A DNA stretch of 47,811 nucleotides from a virus: positions 1 through 47,811 of the IMG/VR virus record IMGVR_UViG_3300005253_000498; one strand, written 5' to 3'. The notes under the pieces were generated by a model. That model was given only the letters and a program-made list of their open reading frames with translations, ran no database searches and had not been told where the DNA came from. Positions 7,111 through 13,965 of this stretch are shown here, piece after piece. The translations under genes and the position numbers were made by a program. The stretch's first letter is position 1, and every line of letters starts with the position of its first letter.

Positions 7111-7479
7111 TCACCTCTCTACGTGCCGCTGCAGAATCCTCGCTAGGTTCTCTCGCTCGACTGTGGAGATAATGTATTCACGCTTCTTCGCGTCCCAGAG
7201 AGCGAGTCGTACCATCGGAAACATTTGCAGCCACATTGTTAAAGCCAGCGCGTTCACTATGGGAGTACCGCTGATCAGTAAACAGTCGGTCTCCTTCACG
7301 AACTTCGCTATACCATTGCCTAAGTGCCACGCGATACGGTCAGTTCGGAGAGGGTTTATGTCTCCAAGGCTGAGTGGTTTGATAAGTACATCGTCACCCA
7401 GCTTCTCTCTTACTTTGTGGTAAGGGTGACCTGCCTCGTTGGCGATCCAAACGGTGATGACATCCTTTTTCTCGTTCAC
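7111..7479 (-). CDS. Conserved hypothetical protein behind an early promoter
   Basis: 122 residues with a GTG start (GAGG five bases upstream). The order VWIANEAGHPYHKV, LSLGDINPLRTDRIAWHL, DCLLISGTPIVNALALTM, then a C-terminal beta/alpha unit, resembles a hypothetical protein family in phage early regions. The D(C/Y)LLxSG core suggests an alpha/beta fold. Function is unknown. It is the first gene after the promoter at 7510-7539, giving a leader of about 25 bases. Confidence 0.75.
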   Translation of the reverse strand: MNEKKDVITVWIANEAGHPYHKVREKLGDDVLIKPLSLGDINPLRTDRIAWHLGNGIAKFVKETDCLLISGTPIVNALALTMWLQMFPMVRLALWDAKKREYIISTVERENLARILQRHVER

Positions 7480-7509
7480 ACTCGCCTCGAGGGTGGGGAT
7501 TGGTTTATG

Positions 7510-7539
7510 AATATAACCCCCAGAGGGCTATCTTGTCAA
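7510..7539 (-). promoter_or_regulatory. sigma70-type promoter for the 7479-leftward genes
   Basis: On the minus strand: TTGACA (7534-7539), a 17-base spacer, then TTATAT, or 18 bases to TATATT (7510-7515). The -10 region, GTTATATTC, resembles those of the promoters at 12111 and 16403. Confidence 0.8.
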
Positions 7540-7555
7540 CCCAGACTCGGGATGT

Positions 7556-7801
7556 TCAGGGCTGAAATTTAGTTTGGCGGTGATAGTGATAGAGCTTGGC
7601 CAGTCTACGTATAGACACCCTACTAAGAGATCCCTTCATTATCTGAGTACGCAGAAAGGTCATACGAACCTGGTCGAAACCTCTAAGAGCAAGGAAGAAC
7701 AGATCATCTTCATCGCTCACGAACTCCCGCAGCTCGTCCATAGTCTCAGGCTGAGGTGCTTCTATCTTCATGTTATGAATCTTCATCCGTCGAGTCTTCA
7801 T
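7556..7801 (-). CDS. Small hypothetical protein
   Basis: 81 residues, basic at both ends with an acidic centre (EFVSDEDDLFFLAL). AAAGG lies upstream and the ATG at 7801 overlaps the previous stop as ATGA, which supports this start over the internal ATGs at 7786 and 7771. No family is recognised. The promoter at 7510-7539 lies just downstream of its stop. Confidence 0.65.
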   Translation of the reverse strand: MKTRRMKIHNMKIEAPQPETMDELREFVSDEDDLFFLALRGFDQVRMTFLRTQIMKGSLSRVSIRRLAKLYHYHRQTKFQP

Positions 7802-8277
7802 TTCTTAGCCTTTCTATTACGCCGTCCCCGCTTCTGCACCTGCCGAGGAGCGACGAGTAGAGGGAATCTCTTCGCGAAGGTACAGTCCGCAGGATCCCTG
7901 CCAGGTGTCTCCTCTTTCTCCCATTTGTAGCACAGTTTACGCAAGGCTCTCATCAACGAGTTGGCCTCTTGCCAAGTATACTCAAGCATAGGCTTTAAGT
8001 GCAACTGCCTGTCTTCGTTGATCGCCTCATCGTACATAAGGTGGATCTCACAGTGATGCCAGTTGCAGATCCTGATGATGTCCCGCTCATCGAAGGAAGC
8101 ATAGCGTTGGACGAGAGCCTTGTACGTCTTGGTTCTCATCTTGGCGTGACGGTCGCCGAAAGCGTTGATGAACAAGCTCTCGTTCTGGCGGTGGTGACGG
8201 CTAGTCGGTTCCATCCGCCTTTGACACCCAGGCTTACGACACCCAACGTCTTTCAGTTCGAGGTTAATCTTGGGCAT
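7798..8277 (-). CDS. HNH-like zinc protein
   Basis: 159 residues. The N terminus has CRKPGCQRRMEPTSRHHRQNES and the middle has RDIIRICNWHHCEIHLMYDEAI. Paired cysteines with His-His and ICxxHHxxIH are the pattern of compact HNH/zinc nuclease-like proteins frequent in phages. Whether it cuts DNA is not clear: the central Asn of HNH is not obvious. The C terminus is very basic (RGRRNRKAKK), which fits nucleic acid binding. It overlaps the downstream gene by ATGA. Confidence 0.7.
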   Translation of the reverse strand: MPKINLELKDVGCRKPGCQRRMEPTSRHHRQNESLFINAFGDRHAKMRTKTYKALVQRYASFDERDIIRICNWHHCEIHLMYDEAINEDRQLHLKPMLEYTWQEANSLMRALRKLCYKWEKEETPGRDPADCTFAKRFPLLVAPRQVQKRGRRNRKAKK

Positions 8278-8278
8278 C

Positions 8279-8437
8279 TTACCTTCGGTTTCTCTTTCGA
8301 CTAACCTTCGTCCGCTTGCGGTTCTTCCTCTTACTCAACCTAGCCTTCGGGCTCTTATGCTTGTGAAAGAACTTGTTCCCAGACTCGTTGTCAAGAACAG
8401 TGACACCGTCGATCATCTTCGTTGGGGCTCTAGTCAT
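8279..8437 (-). CDS. Small very basic protein (52 residues)
   Basis: Begins MTRAPTKMIDGVTVLD and ends in a Lys/Arg tail (about 18 K/R in the last 27 residues). The ATG at 8437 overlaps the upstream stop by eight bases and the stop is one base before the next gene, so the operon spacing supports it. Nucleic acid binding is likely from charge alone. Confidence 0.7.
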   Translation of the reverse strand: MTRAPTKMIDGVTVLDNESGNKFFHKHKSPKARLSKRKNRKRTKVSRKRNRR

Positions 8438-8795
8438 CGTTCTCCTCTCTTGAAAGAACGTAGAAGGTGTCGATCACCCGTCGTGCACTCTCGATAGAGA
8501 ATTCCTTATCCTCAAGATGCAGCTCAGCCCAGCCCGGGAGGCCGTGGATCACCTGTGCAACAGCATCAACGTGACTTTCGTTGTCACGTTGAAACTCCTC
8601 AAACTCAGGACCTTCTGTCTCTTCAGCGAGTAAGAATGTAGTAACTTGTTTGTCGCACTCTCCACATATCACCTCTAGGGTGCGACCTTTCACACGTGCC
8701 CATGTTGGTTCACTGTCATGACACTTGGAGTGCAGGTACATCCAACCGCCGTCAGACTCGTGACCACAAGTCTCTACATCACGCAGCTCAGCCAT
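8430..8795 (-). CDS. Zinc-ribbon hypothetical protein
   Basis: 121 residues. Two cysteine groups, C10xH and HSKC near residues 10-25 and CGEC near residue 45, suggest one zinc site in the N-terminal half. The C-terminal half is acidic and helical (ESARRVIDTFYVLSREEND). Gene spacing and overlap fit the leftward operon. Function is unknown. Confidence 0.7.
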   Translation of the reverse strand: MAELRDVETCGHESDGGWMYLHSKCHDSEPTWARVKGRTLEVICGECDKQVTTFLLAEETEGPEFEEFQRDNESHVDAVAQVIHGLPGWAELHLEDKEFSIESARRVIDTFYVLSREENDD

Positions 8796-8806
8796 CGTCT
8801 TTCTCC

Positions 8807-9190
8807 TTACAAATATTCATACAGAGAAGTAAACCACCACGCTAAAAACTGTCTGGACCACTCGTTATTACTAAGTGGCACAACATTGTGGGTGCGGACG
8901 ACTCGATCTTGACCAAAAGGTATCCAAGTCCCTAGACACTCTTCACCTGCCAGCTTGCTCACAAAAAGGTACTGGTTTGATTCTCTAGAAAGAATACCGT
9001 AGTCACCTAGATAAGGGGCTATGCCAGTACCTAGAGGGACCAACAGTAAGACATACCTAGTCGCGTCTCCAGGCTCCAGGATCACTACCTGGGGTGTGCC
9101 TCGGTACAACAGTTGAACCACTCTCAAGACAGAGATATTGGTTGGGTCGAATGTCATCGGCTTACCTTGATACTCGATTGGACTAGCCAT
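8807..9190 (-). CDS. Hypothetical protein
   Basis: 127 residues from MASPIEYQG. The frame is open to 9229, but GAGGAGGAGG directly precedes the tandem ATGs at 9193 and 9190, and the stop of the 9183-9341 gene overlaps here. The protein is rich in hydrophobic strands (VVQLLYRGTPQVVILEPG, YVLLLVPLG) and ends in an aromatic segment (FLAWWFTSLYEYL). No family is recognised. Confidence 0.7.
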   Translation of the reverse strand: MASPIEYQGKPMTFDPTNISVLRVVQLLYRGTPQVVILEPGDATRYVLLLVPLGTGIAPYLGDYGILSRESNQYLFVSKLAGEECLGTWIPFGQDRVVRTHNVVPLSNNEWSRQFLAWWFTSLYEYL

Positions 9191-9341
9191 CATCCTCCTC
9201 CTCGTTAAACTTCCCAAAGTACATCTCATACTGTCTATGTATCTCGTAAGACCTGATCGCGCGACAGACCCAGGCTGTAAGCAGAACTATCACGGCGATG
9301 CAGACCAGCCCGAACAGAATGAAGACCTCGTCCTTACTCAT
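9183..9341 (-). CDS. Small single-pass membrane protein (52 residues)
   Basis: Begins MSKDEVFILFG. Residues about 6-26 form one membrane helix (GLVCIAVIVLLTAWVC), followed by a charged tail ending NEEEDDG. The ATG at 9341 overlaps the upstream stop as ATGA and its stop overlaps the start of the downstream gene. The short charged N terminus before the helix is typical of small phage membrane proteins. Confidence 0.75.
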   Translation of the reverse strand: MSKDEVFILFGLVCIAVIVLLTAWVCRAIRSYEIHRQYEMYFGKFNEEEDDG

Positions 9342-9511
9342 ACTTTCCTCTTTAGTAGTGGGTCCTTCATCTCATCATTGATACGATCAGCGAGCGCAGC
9401 GTAAGCGTCTCGTTGTCGATCAAAGGCCATTTCTACCGCCTCATCCTCGGTCAGCTCAGGATGATCGGCAAGTACTTCTTCGTAGTGTGCGAACCAATCT
9501 TCCTTATTCAT
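9338..9511 (-). CDS. Small acidic helical protein
   Basis: 57 residues from MNKEDWFAHYEEVL, nearly all helical and acidic. The frame is open to 9571, but the ATG at 9511 overlaps the stop of the upstream gene and gives a compact protein starting MNKEDWFAHYEE. No family is recognised. Confidence 0.7.
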   Translation of the reverse strand: MNKEDWFAHYEEVLADHPELTEDEAVEMAFDRQRDAYAALADRINDEMKDPLLKRKV

Positions 9512-9716
9512 GGCTATGCGGCCTCGTGCCACAGCAGACAGACAAGAATCCATCGTCCTCATCCCACTCAAACTCAGCGTGCTCTCCGCACTTCGAGCAG
9601 AAATCTATCTCAGGCTGCGGCGGCTCTTTCAGTGGCCCGTCGACAGCCGCGTGCTCTTCGAGGATCGCGCGCTGGTCCTCCTCAGCGATCGGCTCGATCT
9701 CGCGTGTCTCCCACAT
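9504..9716 (-). CDS. Zinc-ribbon protein
   Basis: 70 residues from MWETREIEPIAEEDQ. CSKCGEHAEFEW and VCCGTRPHSHE form a likely zinc ribbon in the C-terminal half. AGGAGG six bases before the ATG at 9716 decides this start over the open frame to 9878. It overlaps the next gene. Confidence 0.75.
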   Translation of the reverse strand: MWETREIEPIAEEDQRAILEEHAAVDGPLKEPPQPEIDFCSKCGEHAEFEWDEDDGFLSVCCGTRPHSHE

Positions 9717-9717
9717 A

Positions 9718-9897
9718 TCAGTCCTCCTTATCCACCTCAGATTCAACCGTTGGGGTGATGATGGTAAGAACAGCGGCGGCCATCTTACCCGTGCAGTGTC
9801 CACAAGTGTCACCTTGCTCTGGTGTCTTACCCATCTGACAGACGATGCACCAATATATCTGCGCCGTCTCAGTCTCAACTCCTATTTTCATCCTCAT
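9718..9897 (-). CDS. Zinc-ribbon protein
   Basis: 59 residues from MRMKIGVETE. CIVC near residue 17 and CGHC near residue 32 make a four-cysteine zinc site. GGAGG five bases upstream of the ATG at 9897 supports this start; the frame is open to 9933. The next gene begins one base after its stop. Confidence 0.75.
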   Translation of the reverse strand: MRMKIGVETETAQIYWCIVCQMGKTPEQGDTCGHCTGKMAAAVLTIITPTVESEVDKED

Positions 9898-10195
9898 GTG
9901 TGCCTCCACATATTGGACAGTGGGTACTGCCAAAGAATAGAACAGGGCAAGGGTCCTGTTTGAAGTGAAGTGTAAACTCTTTACGTCCTTCTCGAACTTG
10001 AGTCGTTACCATCTTAACCTCATGTGGCTTGGGCCCATTGACGTGGAGAATGCAACCGGCAAGGTGTTCCTTTCCCTCTTCTGAATTACCCCACTCATCA
10101 GTACACTCAGCATGAGAGAGGCGAGTAAGTGAGACGACAACCCGATCGTAGCCTGACTCAGGTTTAAGTGCTTCATTCCAGAGATCAATTTTCAA
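9875..10195 (-). CDS. Hypothetical protein with C-terminal zinc motif
   Basis: 106 residues with a TTG start overlapping the upstream stop. The N-terminal part predicts beta strands (YDRVVVSLTRLSH, HLAGCILHVNG). A CP...CPICGG motif ends the protein. No family is recognised. It is followed with overlap by the 9718-9897 zinc-ribbon gene. Confidence 0.7.
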   Translation of the reverse strand: MKIDLWNEALKPESGYDRVVVSLTRLSHAECTDEWGNSEEGKEHLAGCILHVNGPKPHEVKMVTTQVREGRKEFTLHFKQDPCPVLFFGSTHCPICGGTHEDENRS

Positions 10196-10431
10196 CTACC
10201 CCGCCCCTCCAGCTCATCTGCCATCTTCTTGAAAGCACGGAAGCCCATGGCCTTGAACGAGAAGTAATTTGCTAGAAAGAGGAGGAAGAGGAAGAAGAGA
10301 AAAGCGGTGAAGGCTCGAGCGGTAGCATTGCCGAGAATCACGGCAGCGATGGTCACCGCTCCGAGGACGAAGGAAGAGATCCGAGCCTTGATGGTCTCCC
10401 TCCTACGTGCCTTTAAGTAAGCTTGACTCAT
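10192..10431 (-). CDS. Two-helix membrane protein
   Basis: 79 residues. A basic N terminus is followed by two hydrophobic helices (about 20-37, ISSFVLGAVTIAAVILG, and about 40-60, FTAFLFFLFLLFLANYF), then a charged C terminus. It lies three bases after a 27-residue membrane protein gene. The role is unknown; a holin-like role is possible, but it sits in the early arm. Confidence 0.75.
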   Translation of the reverse strand: MSQAYLKARRRETIKARISSFVLGAVTIAAVILGNATARAFTAFLFFLFLLFLANYFSFKAMGFRAFKKMADELEGRGS

Positions 10432-10434
10432 AAC

Positions 10435-10518
10435 TCACTCCCATAATGAGAAGAAAAGAGCGAACAGATTAACGAGAAGAAACATGATGAGAGAGAACCA
10501 TCTATGTCCTCGCTTCAT
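10435..10518 (-). CDS. 27-residue membrane microprotein
   Basis: MKRGHRWFSLIMFLLVNLFA followed by LFFSLWE: a basic N terminus and one hydrophobic helix. The ATG overlaps the stop of the 10515-10727 gene as ATGA, and the stop is followed after three bases by the next ATG. Exact operon spacing on both sides argues that it is translated. Confidence 0.65.
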   Translation of the reverse strand: MKRGHRWFSLIMFLLVNLFALFFSLWE

Positions 10519-10727
10519 CCTCCATCGCCATCAGCTTGTGCTATGGGGGATCTCTTAAGCCAGGCCTCTAGTTGACCAAAAAGATCTTGCGCGGTGTCTG
10601 CAGGCAAACTTACTGTCAAGTCTGGAGTATGTCTACCTTTAGGATCGAAGAGAATAACTACCGGACAAGAAGGCAATCCACTAGATCGGACCACCGCTCT
10701 CTCCGCTCGACATTGAACCTTGAGCAT
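10515..10727 (-). CDS. Small hypothetical protein
   Basis: 70 residues from MLKVQCRAERAVVR. GAGGAGGAG precedes the ATG. The protein has a beta-rich N-terminal half and an amphipathic C-terminal helix (DLFGQLEAWLKRSP). The palindromic boundary motif (10742-10758) lies 14 bases upstream of its start. Confidence 0.65.
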   Translation of the reverse strand: MLKVQCRAERAVVRSSGLPSCPVVILFDPKGRHTPDLTVSLPADTAQDLFGQLEAWLKRSPIAQADGDGG

Positions 10728-10741
10728 CTCTCCTCCTCAGT

Positions 10742-10758
10742 TGTTCATGTGTTGAACA
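10742..10758 (-). promoter_or_regulatory. 17-bp palindromic boundary motif, site 2
   Basis: TGTTCAACACATGAACA on the minus strand, a perfect 6-5-6 palindrome in a 129-base intergenic gap, 14 bases upstream of the ATG at 10727. Confidence 0.85.
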
Positions 10759-10856
10759 AGGGTGAGACTGGCTGCCTGGTCGTTCAAGCCAGCAGGACAG
10801 GAGTAGAAGCCCTGTGCACTTGGATCACGGTTCGAGCAGTACAACAGCCAGCCCCA

Positions 10857-11060
10857 CTATCTTTCGATTACCTTCTGATGTATGAGTATTGAAAGATCAC
10901 CTTGTGGTCCTTGAGGGCTGACGTGAACAAACAGATAATACTTCTCGTTCACTGTAGCGTCAGGGACGTCGAAGGCTTCGTCACACTCTAAACACTCTAC
11001 AGTCACACCAAGGGCGTTGAAGCCTTTGATGTGTAGGGTTTTATGCTTGCACTGACTCAT
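10857..11060 (-). CDS. Zinc-binding small protein
   Basis: 67 residues. CKHKTLHIKGF at the N terminus and ECLECDEAFDVP near residue 22 give a C/H plus CxxC zinc site; the rest is beta-rich (YYLFVHVSPQG). It overlaps the upstream gene by 20 bases. The gap downstream of it holds only a 7-bp inverted repeat (10768-10774 with 10845-10851) and the palindromic motif. Confidence 0.7.
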   Translation of the reverse strand: MSQCKHKTLHIKGFNALGVTVECLECDEAFDVPDATVNEKYYLFVHVSPQGPQGDLSILIHQKVIER

Positions 11061-11433
11061 CTTTGTTACCTTCTAACGGTCTCTCAAGGGACTGGATGAA
11101 CTCATCGTACATCTCCTTCGTGAGAGTACGCTCGAGATAGGCTGCCCACTTCATAATGTGACTCTTCAGTTCGGTAACCTGCATGGCTCTCTTACGTGTC
11201 TCAATCAGATCGAACTCGACAACAGCGTCGAGCACGTGGTCTATCATCTCGAATGGATTGCCCGTCACGGCGTATCTCAGCTTTATCTTGATCTCAAACC
11301 TGTTGACCCAGTAGTCGCCCTTGAGACCGGGATAGACGTTAATCTGCCTACGCCTGAGAGGTATCAGCCTCTCCCGTGCTCTGTGCTGCGTCACTCTTCT
11401 GACGATTGCGTTTACGTCTTGCCCTTTTGGCAT
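11041..11433 (-). CDS. Hypothetical protein
   Basis: 130 residues from MPKGQDVNAIVRR. AGGAG eight bases before the ATG at 11433 supports this start over the TTG at 11454. The N-terminal 28 codons overlap the end of the 11348-11608 gene in another frame. The middle is beta-rich (YWVNRFEIKIKLRYAV) and the C-terminal half is helical. No family is recognised. Confidence 0.65.
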   Translation of the reverse strand: MPKGQDVNAIVRRVTQHRARERLIPLRRRQINVYPGLKGDYWVNRFEIKIKLRYAVTGNPFEMIDHVLDAVVEFDLIETRKRAMQVTELKSHIMKWAAYLERTLTKEMYDEFIQSLERPLEGNKDESVQA

Positions 11434-11608
11434 TAGTGCTACTCCTATAGACAATGGTTGTCCTGCCTGAGGCGTGAACGGTTACCTCAGCTGTTTGAAG
11501 CTTTCCCCTTCTAACTCGGCGCCAGTTGATGAGTCTACCTCGTGAGTAGAGAGGCTTGAATCCTCCACGGTACAGATCGTCAACTGCATCCTTGAGAGTT
11601 AGCTTCAA
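11348..11608 (-). CDS. Small basic protein
   Basis: 86 residues with a TTG start; no in-frame ATG is available before a stop. The N-terminal domain is MKLTLKDAVDDLYRGGFKP followed by basic strands, and the C terminus is a K/R-rich then S/T-rich tail (NAKRARRKRNRQKSD). An 86-base overlap with the next gene in another frame means both frames code there. Nucleic acid binding is suggested only by charge. Confidence 0.6.
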   Translation of the reverse strand: MKLTLKDAVDDLYRGGFKPLYSRGRLINWRRVRRGKLQTAEVTVHASGRTTIVYRSSTNAKRARRKRNRQKSDAAQSTGEADTSQA

Positions 11609-11622
11609 GGCTCTTCATCTTT

Positions 11623-11820
11623 TCATTTAGGTATCTCTCCTCCTTGCTGTAGCCGCCCACTCAGTATACGAACCGGGACATGACTAGGACAGAAAAAGTG
11701 AACGCGCTCGGTTAGAGAATCAGCGTACTGCGTTCGCACTTTGAGTACAGCAGGCTTATCACAACGAGCGCAATCGAAGTTGAGTCGACTGACCTCAAGG
11801 ATCTTACCGTCGAGGCTCAT
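11623..11820 (-). CDS. Zinc-ribbon small protein
   Basis: 65 residues. CARC at residue 17 and CPSH at residue 44 form a C2-CH zinc site of the sort seen in small phage nucleic-acid-binding proteins. The start overlaps the preceding stop by ATGA. Function is unknown. Confidence 0.75.
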   Translation of the reverse strand: MSLDGKILEVSRLNFDCARCDKPAVLKVRTQYADSLTERVHFFCPSHVPVRILSGRLQQGGEIPK

Positions 11821-12056
11821 CGGTCGTCCACTATATCAAGACGGGGGATCTGGCAGACTCTCAAGACAGTCATTCCATCCACGTGAACCCATAGGACTTT
11901 ACCGTCCCCGCGAATCTCAATCTGCACACCGTGCTTAGGGGCAGTGATGTCTTTGAGAGGTGGGTGATACCTGAGGGGCATCGAGAGCAAGTCGATCTGG
12001 TCCATCAACTCTTGATTCTCCACTCGGAGTCGAGTAATCTGCTTGGCTTGGTTCAT
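11817..12056 (-). CDS. Hypothetical protein with N-terminal coiled coil
   Basis: 79 residues from MNQAKQITRLRVENQELMDQ, a short coiled-coil start, followed by a beta-rich domain (HGVQIEIRGDGKVLWVHVDG). AGGAG eight bases before the ATG at 12056 fixes the start; the frame is open to 12170. It is the first gene of the transcript from the promoter at 12111-12139, with a leader of about 45 bases. Confidence 0.7.
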   Translation of the reverse strand: MNQAKQITRLRVENQELMDQIDLLSMPLRYHPPLKDITAPKHGVQIEIRGDGKVLWVHVDGMTVLRVCQIPRLDIVDDR

Positions 12057-12110
12057 GAGATCTACTCCTAGGTCAGATGAACGAGTTGGATGGGCATATT
12101 CCCATGAATG

Positions 12111-12139
12111 AATATAACAGGTATGGCCCGAAGATGCAA
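12111..12139 (-). promoter_or_regulatory. sigma70-type promoter with extended -10
   Basis: On the minus strand: TTGCAT (12134-12139), 17-base spacer, TATATT (12111-12116) preceded by TGT, an extended -10. It drives the genes from 12056 leftward. The palindromic motif at 12174-12190 lies 34 bases upstream of the -35. Confidence 0.85.
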
Positions 12140-12173
12140 GGGTCTTGGGAAAAGTCGAGGGACCTGCCACAGG

Positions 12174-12190
12174 TGTTCAACGGATGAACA
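12174..12190 (+). promoter_or_regulatory. 17-bp palindromic boundary motif, site 3
   Basis: TGTTCAACGGATGAACA on the plus strand, a perfect 6-5-6 palindrome. It lies one base after the stop of the 12192-12368 gene and upstream of the promoter at 12111-12139. Confidence 0.85.
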
Positions 12191-12191
12191 A

Positions 12192-12368
12192 CTACTCTTT
12201 GGAGAAGTCCACCGTCAGCTTCACTACTCCAGGGTGAGGCTCAGGGGTGTGAGTCTTCTGAATGTAGACAGCAAGCACGGCTGCCTCGTCACCGCTATCA
12301 ACATCGTAGCGGACCGTGCGCTTCGTCTCCTTGACTTTATAAAGGAGCACTGTGTGGGGTTGAGTCAT
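12192..12368 (-). CDS. Small conserved phage protein (58 residues)
   Basis: MTQPHTVLLYKVKETKRTVRY begins a beta-rich protein with a VLAVYIQKTHTPEPHPG centre and VVKLTVDFSKE end. The pattern LYKxKxTKxTxRY...LYIxK is common in small phage hypothetical proteins. GAGG lies upstream of the ATG. The gene is shorter than 60 codons and easily missed. Confidence 0.75.
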   Translation of the reverse strand: MTQPHTVLLYKVKETKRTVRYDVDSGDEAAVLAVYIQKTHTPEPHPGVVKLTVDFSKE

Positions 12369-12405
12369 GTTCTCAGCCTCATAATTTAAGTAACGGCGGG
12401 AAGGC

Positions 12406-12429
12406 CAGTTTAGCCACTTAGCCAGGTGA
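12406..12429. repeat. 24-bp repeat, copy A
   Basis: Matches 16762-16785 at 21 of 24 bases. Starts CAGTTTAG and ends CCAGGTGA. Lies in the gap upstream of the 12192-12368 gene. The 12369-12543 gap otherwise shows only weak hairpins and no gene. Confidence 0.7.
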
Positions 12430-12543
12430 GTTAGTTAACGCTCCCCAAGCGCCAGTTCAGGTCAAGGTGACCACCACTTGATTTATAGACCGGCAGTGGC
12501 ACACCCGGTAGCTCGACCTAGTGGGCTGAGCCTTGGTTTAGGC

Positions 12544-12903
12544 TTAGGCCTCGGCCTCGACCCGCATCCCAGCCTGCCGCAGGAAGGCGAGCTGCTCTTC
12601 GGTAAAGGCCTGACTCACCGCGTCCTCGGCACTGACCATCGGAGCAGAGATTCCACCAGTCCGCGCGCCGTACTTGTACTGCTCGACGTACGCTTGGACT
12701 GCGGCTGCGCCTTGATCGAGCCTGGCACGAGCACCGGCCTGGCACTTCACGATCAGCGCCTGGAGCGCCAACTCGTGGATGTCCTCAGACGGGTTGACCA
12801 CGATGTCCTGCCACCGCGGGTCTTCGACGTTGTCGGGAACCTCTCGGCTTACTTCGATGGCTTCGACGCCCGTCTTGGACACCTTGAAGGTTTGTGTCGC
12901 CAC
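12544..12903 (-). CDS. Early protein, paralogue of 17145-17495, strong promoter
   Basis: 119 residues. Its layout matches the 17145-17495 product: an N-terminal FKVSKTGVEAIEVSREVP strand pair followed by SVED/NVED, a helical middle, and the C-terminal EEQLAFLRQAGM versus EGQLTFLKAKGM. Both are the first genes behind strong promoters. Function is unknown; expression is expected to be high because its promoter is a perfect sigma70 consensus. Confidence 0.8.
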   Translation of the reverse strand: MATQTFKVSKTGVEAIEVSREVPDNVEDPRWQDIVVNPSEDIHELALQALIVKCQAGARARLDQGAAAVQAYVEQYKYGARTGGISAPMVSAEDAVSQAFTEEQLAFLRQAGMRVEAEA

Positions 12904-12985
12904 AGTGCTTCTCCTTTGTTTTTGGGCCAGACTCTCGACGCCTGTACCCGATTGAAGTGGGGGGTATGATTACCCCTGTGATACC

Positions 12986-13014
12986 ATTATACCCTATCTG
13001 GCCCCCATTGTCAA
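12986..13014 (-). promoter_or_regulatory. Perfect-consensus sigma70 promoter
   Basis: On the minus strand: TTGACA (13009-13014), 17-base spacer, TATAAT (12986-12991). The -35 overlaps the stop codon (13011-13013) of the 13011-13607 gene. It drives the 12544-12903 gene. Confidence 0.93.
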
Positions 13015-13607
13015 CCATCTTGCGACATGTCACCTGATTTCTCAAATGCACTGAGAAGAGCGAAGCCGGATGGGGTCTTGTCTGTCATTCGAGCGACGGC
13101 GTAGTCTACCTCTCCTTCGTCCCCGACTGGTCCTCCTATCCATGAGTCTGGATCGTCAGGGTTGGGGACCAGATTGAATCCAATTGTCTGGAGAGCAATC
13201 TGCCATGTCTCAGCGGAGAACTCAGGTGTAGGGAGAAAGTGGACGAGATCCATCTGCCCCTCAAATTGCTTGAGTCGTTCGAGGACATCATGCTCGTTCT
13301 CTCGATAAGGAGTGAGAACAGTGGAAGAACGGTGAGCGGTGACTGGTCTGACAATGACAGCCATCAAGTCCCAGTCCTCACATATCTTTACCTTAGAGTG
13401 GAGATCGACAAAGAGGCCATCACACTCATCTTTGAGTAGACGCGTGGCCCTGAGGATACGGAGAAGTTGATACCGCTGTGCGTTCATGTCGTCAGGGTTG
13501 GAGCAATCGAAGCGAAGGTCTCCTCCACCTACAGCGACGGCGATGTAGATGCGTTGGAGAAGCTTAGCGTGCTTCTCAACTAGACCAGTTCGAATGTTGT
13601 AGCCCAT
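13011..13607 (-). CDS. Hypothetical protein
   Basis: 198 residues from MGYNIRTGLVEKHAKLL. Mixed alpha/beta with a DECDGLFVDLHSKVKICEDWDL segment in the middle and no recognised catalytic motif. The start overlaps the stop of the 42-residue gene upstream as TGATG. Its last codons overlap the -35 box of the next promoter. Confidence 0.75.
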   Translation of the reverse strand: MGYNIRTGLVEKHAKLLQRIYIAVAVGGGDLRFDCSNPDDMNAQRYQLLRILRATRLLKDECDGLFVDLHSKVKICEDWDLMAVIVRPVTAHRSSTVLTPYRENEHDVLERLKQFEGQMDLVHFLPTPEFSAETWQIALQTIGFNLVPNPDDPDSWIGGPVGDEGEVDYAVARMTDKTPSGFALLSAFEKSGDMSQDG

Positions 13608-13735
13608 CAGGCGTTATCTCCAAAGCAAAGAGATATACGGAAAGGACCGGCACTCACTCCAATATCTAAGCACTCAAAGTCAATGGCTATTCCAAGGCCC
13701 CAGAATCTTATGTCAAAGGAGAAATAGATTGCCAT
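13607..13735 (-). CDS. Small hydrophobic protein (42 residues)
   Basis: MAIYFSFDIRFWGLGIAIDF begins a strand-rich, hydrophobic peptide ending FRISLCFGDNA. The ATG overlaps the upstream stop as TAATG and its TGA overlaps the downstream ATG, so it is fully embedded in the coupled operon. Confidence 0.65.
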   Translation of the reverse strand: MAIYFSFDIRFWGLGIAIDFECLDIGVSAGPFRISLCFGDNA

Positions 13736-13965
13736 TAGTCCTTTGAGTGTTTAAGTGCAGGGCCAAGATACTCGAACGCTGCCTCTTGTTCGAGAGCAGT
13801 GAGTTGATCGAGAGTGAAGGTAACTAACTCTCCACTCTTCATGTCAGTGAAGTTGAAGCAGGCGGGGGCGTCCTCAGGGAAGTCTCGGCTGACATAGACG
13901 AGGGTCCTCGAGTTATCACCAATGCCTACTCGATAGCGCCTGTTACGTTCAAGAGCCGTATACAT
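13735..13965 (-). CDS. Small hypothetical protein
   Basis: 76 residues from MYTALERNRRYRVG; beta-rich (SRTLVYVSRDFPEDAPACFNF) followed by a helix (LDQLTALEQEAAFEYLG). The frame is open to 14142, but that part is the zinc-protein gene read in another frame, so the ATG at 13965, overlapping the upstream stop, is preferred. Confidence 0.65.
   Translation of the reverse strand: MYTALERNRRYRVGIGDNSRTLVYVSRDFPEDAPACFNFTDMKSGELVTFTLDQLTALEQEAAFEYLGPALKHSKD

Noticed and set aside
10768-10851. tRNA-like fold (7-bp closing stem CTGGCTG/CAGCCAG, GGTTCGAGC segment)
   Set aside because: The T-arm does not pair around TTCGAGC and the anticodon loop would be nine bases; not an acceptable tRNA.
12108-12389. 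93-codon plus-strand frame
   Set aside because: It overlaps a promoter, the palindromic motif and the well-supported 58-residue minus gene at 12192-12368.
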